From positions 1-5,447 of the forward strand of contig JADFSQ010000163.1 in assembly GCA_022560715.1 (NCBI GenBank): 5,447 nt of DNA. Reading direction: 5' to 3'. Below, in pieces: positions 1 through 5,447 of this stretch. Below the pieces are notes generated by a model. It ran no database searches. It saw nothing but the letters and a program-made list of their open reading frames with translations, and was not told the origin of the DNA. Source of the DNA: Bacteroidota bacterium. GTDB taxonomy: Bacteria > Bacteroidota > Bacteroidia > Flavobacteriales > Flavobacteriaceae. The position numbers were made by a program, and so were the translations under genes. The number at the start of each line of letters is the position of its first letter. The first letter of the stretch is position 1.

Positions 1-453
1 GGTTCTTCCTTAAACGGTTTATCGTTCTTAAATCATTCTTACGATGGACATTTTACAAACGGAATAAGTGAAAAAGACAATCTTATTAAAACTGCTTTTT
101 TATATTTAAATGCACCATCACTTAATGGTGGAAATACTCCTTTTGGGATTGATTGTGCTGGATTTACCCAAATGGTTTATAAGCTTAATGGTTATAAACT
201 TTTAAGAGAAGTATCTCAACAAGCAGCAGAAGGTGAAGTGTTAAGTTTTATTGAAGAAAGTGAGCCCGGAGATTTAGCTTTTTTTGATGATTTTGAAGGC
301 AATATAGTTCATGTTGGAATTATCATGAAAGACAATTATATAATTCATTCGTACGGAAAAGTAAAAATTGATCGTTTAGACCATTCGGGAATTTACAATG
401 TTGAAACTAATACACATACACACAAATTAAGAGTTATAAAAAAGATTATATAA
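1..453 (+). CDS. NlpC/P60 (C40) family peptidase, C-terminal part, 5' end outside window
   Basis: The frame is open from base 1 to the TAA at 451-453 and gives 150 residues. Enzymes of this family are papain-like cysteine peptidases that cut peptide stems of peptidoglycan, normally outside the cytoplasm. The visible part holds the whole catalytic domain: FGIDCAGF with the presumed nucleophile Cys at visible residue 52 (bases 154-156), HVGI with His 104 (310-312), and IIHS with a second His 116 (346-348). The Cys-His-His spacing of 52 and 12 residues fits the family. The SQQA and PGDLAFF segments between them are also typical. The first ~30 residues would be the end of an N-terminal SH3-like region or linker, as in flavobacterial relatives; this is inference. 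The ATG at 172 cannot be the real start because it would exclude the catalytic Cys. Oddly, the usual aromatic P-Y-x-W-G-G motif before the Cys reads PSLNGG, and the visible part contains no Trp at all. No frameshift is seen. The family is secure; activity and exact substrate are not. Confidence 0.9.
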   Translation, partial: GSSLNGLSFLNHSYDGHFTNGISEKDNLIKTAFLYLNAPSLNGGNTPFGIDCAGFTQMVYKLNGYKLLREVSQQAAEGEVLSFIEESEPGDLAFFDDFEGNIVHVGIIMKDNYIIHSYGKVKIDRLDHSGIYNVETNTHTHKLRVIKKII

Positions 454-477
454 AAAGCCACCTATAAAGTGGCTTTT
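453..477. terminator. Bidirectional intrinsic terminator between convergent genes
   Basis: Arms AAAAGCCAC (453-461) and GTGGCTTTT (469-477) pair perfectly over 9 bp around a 7-base loop (462-468). The plus strand leaves the hairpin on four T's, serving the peptidase gene. The minus strand leaves it on five T's (bases 456-452), serving the TPR gene whose stop lies 19 bases away. The left arm begins on the last base of the peptidase stop codon, so the structure lies tight against that gene. This is the layout expected of a rho-independent terminator shared by two converging transcripts. Confidence 0.85.
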
Positions 478-496
478 CAAAATTTATTATTTATTT

Positions 497-1774
497 TTAG
501 TTCTGGTTTTCTAATTCTTCAACTCTTGCTCTCATTGCTTTAAAATTTGGCATATCGTCTATAGCACTATATATATTCATTAAAGTTTTAACTGCACCCA
601 AATTATCAGGTTCTAAATCTAATATTGATGTTAAATATGGTATAGCATCTTTATATAGTTGCTGTCTGTTTTCTTTTAATTCATCATACCTTTTATCGTC
701 TGCTGCCGAACTTCCTAACCCATTCATTTCGTCAATAATATCTTGTTCCTGATCTAATATTAGAGCAGCCATATTCATTTTTGCTTTAGTATAAGTTGGG
801 TCAAGTTCAATTGCCTTATTATAGTATTCTTTGGCAGCTTCAGTATTATTTTCATCTGCCGATACTACTCCCAAATTAAACAGTAATTCGACATTATTAG
901 GATTAATATTTAAGGCTTCTTTAATAAGCTCTCTATATTTATCCATATCACCAGTTTTATATCTGATATTAGCTTCTGAAACTAACAGATTAAAATCATT
1001 TGGACTTAATGCTTTTGCTGCTTCAATAGCTTCAATTGCTTTGTCATTTTCTCCTAATTCAATATATATAAGAGCTACATTTTTTGCTATTTCTCCAGCT
1101 ATAGATTTAGTTTTAACATTTCTAGATTTTTCAAAAACTCCAGTGGTAACAGAGGCATCTCTTAAAACCGAGTTTGGAAACGATTCTACCTCTCCTGTCT
1201 CTACATTAGTGGCTAAAAACTCTTCTGTAATCCCCGTATATCCAATTTCCATTAACTCTTTATAAGATTTTAAAGCTGCATCATAATTCTTATCTAAAAC
1301 AGCTACTGAAGCCGAATTAAACAAATACAATGTATCTATAGTAGAAATTCTAAAAGCTCTTTCAAAATTAATTGAGGAAACAGTATAATCTTTTCTTTCG
1401 TAAGCATCACTTGCTTTTTTAATAAATGCATTGCTCATACTTACTTTCAAAACGTCAACTTGCGCAGTATATACTTTTTTGCCAGATTTAGTTTCAATAT
1501 CTTTTACTGTTTTAAAGCTGTTTAAAGCCTCCGTAATATCTGCATCGTTTCCTGAGCCATTAGCATAGAGTGCTTTACCTTTTAAAAAATAGAATTTAGC
1601 TTTTGTTTTATCGTCCATTGCAGATAGAAGATATTCTGCGCTTTTTATTGCTGATTTAGCATCAGCATAGTTATTGCTTTTAATAGCTTTCTCTACAACT
1701 TTTAGCTCTTTTTTCTGTGGAAAAGCAAATATGCTTAACATTAAAGCTAATCCTAATACAAGTTGTTTTTTCAT
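497..1774 (-). CDS. Exported tetratricopeptide-repeat protein encoded behind gyrA
   Basis: The gene encodes 425 residues. The N-terminus MKKQLVLGLALMLSIFAFPQ is a Sec signal peptide: two Lys, then a hydrophobic core, with cleavage likely around residues 17-20. There is no cysteine anywhere in the chain, so it is not a lipoprotein, and a soluble periplasmic protein is the best guess. The rest is mostly paired amphipathic helices of TPR type. The clearest repeats are at about 115-148, 149-178, 227-258, 260-293 and 294-327; the last has the classic pattern from LLFNLGVV to YNKAIELDP. A further repeat begins near 329 but is split by a polar, charged insert at about 341-372 before resuming with YKDAIPYLTSILDLEPD. 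A non-repeat stretch lies at about 180-222. TPR arrays bind proteins; no catalytic motif is visible and the partner is unknown. The ATG lies 17 bases after the gyrA stop with no room for a normal promoter, so it is probably cotranscribed with gyrA and ends at the 453-477 hairpin. The start is supported by the signal peptide. Confidence 0.9.
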   Translation of the reverse strand: MKKQLVLGLALMLSIFAFPQKKELKVVEKAIKSNNYADAKSAIKSAEYLLSAMDDKTKAKFYFLKGKALYANGSGNDADITEALNSFKTVKDIETKSGKKVYTAQVDVLKVSMSNAFIKKASDAYERKDYTVSSINFERAFRISTIDTLYLFNSASVAVLDKNYDAALKSYKELMEIGYTGITEEFLATNVETGEVESFPNSVLRDASVTTGVFEKSRNVKTKSIAGEIAKNVALIYIELGENDKAIEAIEAAKALSPNDFNLLVSEANIRYKTGDMDKYRELIKEALNINPNNVELLFNLGVVSADENNTEAAKEYYNKAIELDPTYTKAKMNMAALILDQEQDIIDEMNGLGSSAADDKRYDELKENRQQLYKDAIPYLTSILDLEPDNLGAVKTLMNIYSAIDDMPNFKAMRARVEELENQN

Positions 1775-1791
1775 TTTAGTAAGTTTATATG

Positions 1792-4323
1792 TTAATTATT
1801 ATTTTCTGTTTGATTGTTATCAAGAGTTGTGCCATCGTTTTCATTTGTATCTAAATCAACACCTTCTTCATTTTCCACATCATCTTCATCATGCATTACT
1901 TTTGCAACAGCTGCAATAGAATCATTATTCTTCAGGTTAATCAATTTTACACCTTGTGTTGCTCTTCCCATAACTCGTAAATCTTGTACTGCCATCCGAA
2001 TCGCAATGCCAGATCTTTTAATAATCATGAGGTCATCATTGTCGGTAACATTTTGTATTGATACTAAACTCCCTGTTTTTTCTGTAATTGAAATGGTTTT
2101 CACTCCTTTTCCACCACGATTAGTAATTCTATATGCATCTAAACTTGAACGTTTTCCAAATCCATTTTCTGAAACTACCAAAATATCGCTTTCCATATCA
2201 TTTACAGCTATCATTCCAATTACCTCATCTTTATCGTGTTGTAATCTAATTCCTCGAACACCTGAAGCATTTCTACCCATTGGTCTTGTTTTAGCTTCTT
2301 CAAAACGAATTGCTTTTCCCGATTTTAGTGCCAACATTACCTGGCTTTCTCCGGTTGTTAATTTAGCTTCTAACAACTCATCACCTTCTCTAATAGTGAT
2401 TGCATTAATACCATTAATTCTAGGTCTGGAATATTGCTCTAAAGATGTCTTTTTAACTTGACCTTTTTTAGTCGCCATAATAACATAATGACTATTAATA
2501 TAGTCTTCATCTTTAAGGTCTTGAGTACAAATAAACGCTTTTACTTTATCATCTTGTTCAATATTTATCAAGTTTTGAATTGCTCTGCCTTTAGAGGTTT
2601 TACTGCCTTCCGGAATTTCGTAAACTCGCATCCAGAAACATTTTCCTTTTTGAGTAAAGAACAGCATATATTGATGATTTGTTCCTACAAATAAATGTTC
2701 TAGAAAATCTTCATTTCTTGTGGTAGAAGCTTTTTGACCAACGCCTCCTCTATGTTGTGTTCTATATTCAGAAAGTGAAGTACGCTTAATATATCCAGCA
2801 TGAGAAATAGTAATGACTACTTTCTCGTTAGGAATCATGTCTTCAATAGATAAATCGCCTCCTGCATATTCTATAACCGAACGACGCTCATCACCATATT
2901 TATCTTTTACCTGAGCAAGTTCTTCTTTAATGATATCCATCCTACGGTCTTTTTTATCGAGAATATCTTTTAGATCTTCTATGGTTACTAACAACGTATC
3001 ATATTCAGTACGAAGCTTCTCTTGCTCTAAACCTGTTAACTGACGTAAGCGCATTTCTACTATCGCTTTGGCTTGAATGTCGCTTAATTTAAACCTATCT
3101 ATTAATTTCTGTTTTGCTTCATCTGTATTTGCTGAAGCACGAATTAATTTAATTACTTCATCAATATTATCGGAAGCAATAATTAATCCCTCTAAAATAT
3201 GTGCTCTTTCTTCGGCTTTACGCAATTCGTATTTCGTTCTTCGGGAAACAACGTCATGGCGATGCTCAACAAAATGATGAATCATATCTTTAAGATTCAA
3301 CATTTGAGGCCGTCCTTTTACCAAAGCAATGTTATTAACACTGAATGAGGATTGTAATGCTGTGTATTTATAGAGTTTATTAAGTACTATATTCGGAATA
3401 GCGTCACGTTTTAACACATACACTATACGCATTCCGTTTCTATCGGATTCATCACGAATAGTAGAAATTCCTTCTAATTTTTTAGCATTAATGATGTCGG
3501 CAGTTTTTTTAATCATATCTGCCTTATTTACTTGGTAAGGAATTTCGGTAACGATAATACATTCACGTCCTTGTACTTCTTCAATTATTGCTTTGCCTCG
3601 CATAACAATACGCCCACGACCCGTTTTAAAAGCCTCACGCACACCATCATACCCATAAATAATTCCTCCAGTTGGAAAATCTGGAGCTTTTATATGAGTA
3701 ATTAATTCATCTATTTCAATGTCATTATTATCTATATATGCCAATATTCCATCTACAACTTCCGACAGATTATGTGGTGGCATATTGGTAGCCATACCTA
3801 CTGCAATTCCAGAAGCACCATTTACCAAAAGCCCTGGAATACGAGTTGGTAAAACTGTTGGTTCTTGTAATGTATCATCAAAGTTAAGTTTATGATCTAC
3901 AGTTTCCTTGTCAATATCTGCCAACATGTCTTCAGATATTTTATGCATACGTGCTTCAGTATAACGCATTGCCGCAGGACTGTCTCCATCAATGGACCCA
4001 AAATTACCCTGTCCATCGATTAACATATAACGCAAACTCCATTCTTGTGCCATGCGCACCATAGCATCATACACCGAAGTATCGCCATGTGGATGATACT
4101 TTCCTAAAACTTCTCCAACAATTCTTGCTGACTTTTTATGCGCTGTATTGGCTCTTATACCTAATTCATGCATACCAAATAACACTCGCCTGTGCACAGG
4201 TTTTAATCCATCTCTTACATCTGGAAGAGCACGTGACACAATGACTGACATTGAATAATCAATGTAAGCCGATTTCATTTCATCTTCAATATTAATTGGA
4301 ATGAGTTTTTCTCCTTCTGCCAT
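1792..4323 (-). CDS. gyrA: DNA gyrase subunit A
   Basis: This is a complete 843-residue GyrA, the DNA breakage-reunion subunit that works with GyrB (not in this window) as an A2B2 type II topoisomerase introducing negative supercoils. The start [16 protein letters not shown] and the following [20 protein letters not shown] are typical of the family's N-terminus. The winged-helix domain carries the catalytic tyrosine Tyr121 in AAMRYTEAR, matching E. coli Tyr122. The quinolone region [10 protein letters not shown] (77-86) has Thr82 and Asp86 at the E. coli Ser83 and Asp87 positions. The tower domain follows to about 335, then the coiled-coil and exit gate to about 490. From about 498 to 810 lies the C-terminal beta-pinwheel that wraps DNA, with the GyrA box QHRGGVG at 523-529 and a second box-like NRGGKG at 735-740. 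The GyrA box argues for gyrase rather than topoisomerase IV ParC. The chain ends in an acidic, Asn-rich tail (811-843). The gene is divergent from clpC and probably heads a two-gene operon with the TPR gene. Confidence 0.98.
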   Translation of the reverse strand: MAEGEKLIPINIEDEMKSAYIDYSMSVIVSRALPDVRDGLKPVHRRVLFGMHELGIRANTAHKKSARIVGEVLGKYHPHGDTSVYDAMVRMAQEWSLRYMLIDGQGNFGSIDGDSPAAMRYTEARMHKISEDMLADIDKETVDHKLNFDDTLQEPTVLPTRIPGLLVNGASGIAVGMATNMPPHNLSEVVDGILAYIDNNDIEIDELITHIKAPDFPTGGIIYGYDGVREAFKTGRGRIVMRGKAIIEEVQGRECIIVTEIPYQVNKADMIKKTADIINAKKLEGISTIRDESDRNGMRIVYVLKRDAIPNIVLNKLYKYTALQSSFSVNNIALVKGRPQMLNLKDMIHHFVEHRHDVVSRRTKYELRKAEERAHILEGLIIASDNIDEVIKLIRASANTDEAKQKLIDRFKLSDIQAKAIVEMRLRQLTGLEQEKLRTEYDTLLVTIEDLKDILDKKDRRMDIIKEELAQVKDKYGDERRSVIEYAGGDLSIEDMIPNEKVVITISHAGYIKRTSLSEYRTQHRGGVGQKASTTRNEDFLEHLFVGTNHQYMLFFTQKGKCFWMRVYEIPEGSKTSKGRAIQNLINIEQDDKVKAFICTQDLKDEDYINSHYVIMATKKGQVKKTSLEQYSRPRINGINAITIREGDELLEAKLTTGESQVMLALKSGKAIRFEEAKTRPMGRNASGVRGIRLQHDKDEVIGMIAVNDMESDILVVSENGFGKRSSLDAYRITNRGGKGVKTISITEKTGSLVSIQNVTDNDDLMIIKRSGIAIRMAVQDLRVMGRATQGVKLINLKNNDSIAAVAKVMHDEDDVENEEGVDLDTNENDGTTLDNNQTENNN

Positions 4324-4362
4324 ATAAAATTTAATTAGTTTTTAGTAGGTTTTCAAATCGAG

Positions 4363-4390
4363 CTAATATAAGAATTTTGCCAATCTACAA
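4363..4390 (-). promoter_or_regulatory. Candidate gyrA promoter (Bacteroidota type)
   Basis: On the minus strand a TTG (bases 4390-4388) is followed after 17 bases by TATATTAG (4370-4363). The latter differs at one fixed position from the Bacteroidota -7 consensus TAnnTTTG, and the TTG fits the -33 element. Transcription would start near base 4356 and leave a leader of roughly 33 bases before the gyrA ATG. In A+T-rich DNA such matches arise easily, so this is only a candidate. Confidence 0.35.
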
Positions 4391-4425
4391 GCTATAAATA
4401 TCGTCCTTTTTTAAGACTTTTTATC

Positions 4426-4465
4426 AACAATATTTAATAGGTTTATCGTTAATAAATATGCTGTT
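4426..4465. repeat. Imperfect A+T-rich inverted repeat
   Basis: The left arm AACAATATTTAATA (4426-4439) is mirrored by the complement of bases 4450-4465, which reads AACAGCATATTTATTA. The arms agree except for a two-base GC insertion in the right arm and one mismatch. The spacer is ten bases (4440-4449). The pairing is almost all A-T, so as an RNA hairpin it would be weak and it lacks a T-run like a terminator. It could be a protein-binding dyad between the two divergent genes or a chance product of low complexity. Confidence 0.35.
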
Positions 4466-4498
4466 AAAAATTTTGATTTTCCAACCTTTTTATTGTCA

Positions 4499-4533
4499 TT
4501 TACGACATAATAATAATTAAGGTATAATTTTTG
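4499..4533 (+). promoter_or_regulatory. Candidate clpC promoter
   Basis: TATAAT at 4523-4528 runs into TTTTTG (to 4533), so the same spot resembles both a sigma70-type -10 and a loosely spaced Bacteroidota -7 element (TA, three bases, TTTG at 4525-4533). An upstream TTTACG (4499-4504) lies 18 bases before TATAAT and matches the -35 hexamer at four of six positions. No TTG is correctly placed for a Bacteroidota -33 element; the nearest (4493-4495) is too far upstream. The leader would be about 45-50 bases. Weak support. Confidence 0.3.
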
Positions 4534-4582
4534 CTTTTATTTAGTTGTTTTTATTATTTTTAATGCAGAAAGAAAGAAATTT

Positions 4583-5447
4583 ATGGATGATAATTTTTCA
4601 CCAAGGGTAAAAGATGTAATTGCGTATAGCAAAGAAGAAGCATTGCGTTTAGGTCATGATTTTATTGGTACTGAACACTTAATGCTTGGGCTTTTACGTG
4701 ATGGTAACGGAAAAGCAATTGATATTTTAGGCGCTCTGGACATTGACTTGAACCATTTGAGGCGAAAAGTAGAAATTTTAAGTCCAGCAAATCCTAATAT
4801 TACCATTTCTTCTAATCAAAAAAAGAACTTACACTTAACAAGACAAGCAGAACGTGCTTTAAAAACTACCTTTTTAGAAGCTAAACTGTTTCAAAGTACC
4901 TCTATAAATACTGCACATCTTTTATTATGTGTGCTAAGAAATGAAAATGACCCAACTACAAAACTATTAAATAAGCTTAAAGTGGATTACGACAACGTAA
5001 AAGAACAGTTTAAATTTATGATTTCAAACGATGATGATTTTATTGAACCAACAAAAGCAGAATCATTTTCCGACGAGGAAACTTCTTCCGGAGAGAGTTC
5101 AAAAGAAAACATATTTAGCCAATCTACTGCTAAAGGAACAAAAAAATCCAAGACTCCTGTTTTAGATAATTTTGGACGTGACCTCACAACTATGGCTGAA
5201 GATGGTAAACTCGATCCTGTAATTGGTCGTGAAAAAGAAATACAACGTGTTTCACAAATTTTAAGCCGAAGAAAGAAAAATAATCCTCTTCTAATTGGTG
5301 AGCCTGGTGTTGGTAAATCTGCTATTGCTGAAGGCTTGGCAATTAGAATTATTGAACGAAAAGTTTCAAGAATACTCTTTAACAAGCGTGTGGTAACTCT
5401 TGATTTAGCTAGCCTTGTAGCAGGAACAAAATATCGTGGGCAATTTG
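4583..5447 (+). CDS. clpC: ATP-dependent Clp protease ATP-binding subunit ClpC, N-terminal part, 3' end outside window
   Basis: The frame is open from ATG 4583 to the right edge and gives 288 residues; family members are usually 800-850. ClpC is a hexameric AAA+ unfoldase of the Hsp100 class that threads damaged or tagged proteins into the ClpP protease in the cytoplasm. Two Clp-N repeats form the N-domain, at about 3-66 ([17 protein letters not shown]) and 79-146 ([16 protein letters not shown], then [11 protein letters not shown]). A polar acidic linker (about 147-190) leads to the first AAA+ module, with LDNFGRDLT and the [10 protein letters not shown] signature at 211-220. Walker A is GEPGVGKS at 239-246 (bases 5297-5320), and the pore-loop segment GTKYRGQF includes Tyr284. 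ClpC is preferred over ClpA because of the double Clp-N wording, and over ClpB because of the start and linker. Walker B, the second AAA+ module and the ClpP-binding loop are out of view. The start is preceded by a purine-rich AGAAAGAAA (4571-4579) but no true Shine-Dalgarno, and no in-frame ATG is seen shortly upstream. Confidence 0.95.
   Translation, partial: MDDNFSPRVKDVIAYSKEEALRLGHDFIGTEHLMLGLLRDGNGKAIDILGALDIDLNHLRRKVEILSPANPNITISSNQKKNLHLTRQAERALKTTFLEAKLFQSTSINTAHLLLCVLRNENDPTTKLLNKLKVDYDNVKEQFKFMISNDDDFIEPTKAESFSDEETSSGESSKENIFSQSTAKGTKKSKTPVLDNFGRDLTTMAEDGKLDPVIGREKEIQRVSQILSRRKKNNPLLIGEPGVGKSAIAEGLAIRIIERKVSRILFNKRVVTLDLASLVAGTKYRGQF

Larger units (their letters stand above)
4324..4582. 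other. Divergent intergenic control region gyrA / clpC
   Basis: These 259 bases separate the two start codons and are very A+T-rich. They must hold the promoters of gyrA leftward and clpC rightward. Apart from the two weak promoter candidates and the imperfect inverted repeat listed separately, I see no RNA gene, riboswitch-like fold, or credible small ORF. No CIRCE-like or CtsR-like operator was recognised, so heat-shock control of clpC of the kind known in Firmicutes is not supported here. Confidence 0.7.

Noticed and set aside
172..453. A 93-residue ORF starting at ATG 172 as a separate small gene
   Set aside because: It is the in-frame tail of the NlpC/P60 gene; the frame continues upstream to base 1 and the catalytic Cys at 154-156 lies before this ATG.
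831..1265. Plus-strand ORF of 144 residues opposite the TPR gene
   Set aside because: It is a Ser/Leu-rich antisense shadow of a clear TPR coding region with no recognisable family.
1814..2461. Plus-strand ORF of 215 residues opposite gyrA, plus shorter ones at 1674-1919, 2458-2694 and 3077-3277
   Set aside because: All lie antisense to conserved gyrA or TPR codons and show biased, low-complexity translations.
4421..4429. DnaA box-like TTATCAACA
   Set aside because: It is one mismatch from TTATCCACA, but I see no cluster of boxes, no dnaA or other origin genes, and the region is A+T-rich enough for chance matches.
4563..4610. Sixteen-codon ORF (ATG 4563) overlapping the clpC start in another frame
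   Set aside because: It could be a leader peptide, but it has no ribosome-binding signal or attenuator-like structure and is short enough to be chance.
4987..5385. Minus-strand ORF of 132 residues
   Set aside because: It is antisense to the conserved ClpC reading frame, including the Walker A codons.
1..5447. Mobile element, CRISPR array, tRNA/rRNA or defence system
   Set aside because: No transposase, direct-repeat array, RNA gene fold or defence-family protein is visible; the window is almost filled by four housekeeping-type genes.

Overview
The window looks like ordinary chromosomal backbone from a marine-type member of the Flavobacteriaceae (Bacteroidota). The DNA is strongly A+T-rich and the genes lack clear Shine-Dalgarno sequences. 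The GyrA, ClpC and NlpC/P60 proteins have the wording expected for flavobacteria, for example Thr at the GyrA quinolone position and a ClpC beginning [12 protein letters not shown]. The genus cannot be fixed from the sequence alone.

Layout, left to right. (1) Bases 1-453, plus strand: the last 150 codons of an NlpC/P60 (C40) cell-wall peptidase whose beginning lies outside the window. (2) Bases 453-477: a near-perfect hairpin with T-runs on both strands, a shared terminator between convergent genes. (3) Bases 497-1774, minus strand: an exported tetratricopeptide-repeat (TPR) protein. (4) Bases 1792-4323, minus strand: complete gyrA. The TPR gene starts only 17 bases after the gyrA stop, so the two probably share a transcript that ends at the hairpin. 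(5) Bases 4324-4582: an A+T-rich divergent control region with weak promoter candidates for both sides and one imperfect inverted repeat. (6) From base 4583, plus strand: the first 288 codons of clpC, an AAA+ unfoldase, cut by the right edge just after the Walker A motif and the first pore loop.

The genes cover separate housekeeping jobs: peptidoglycan cleavage, DNA supercoiling and protein quality control. The one link worth attention is the envelope-targeted TPR protein placed directly behind gyrA, whose role is not known to me. I found no mobile element, CRISPR array, RNA gene or defence cassette, and no sign of a new biological system. The most unusual local feature is the altered substrate-groove motif of the NlpC/P60 protein, which keeps its catalytic Cys and both His residues but has lost the usual aromatic residues just before the Cys.
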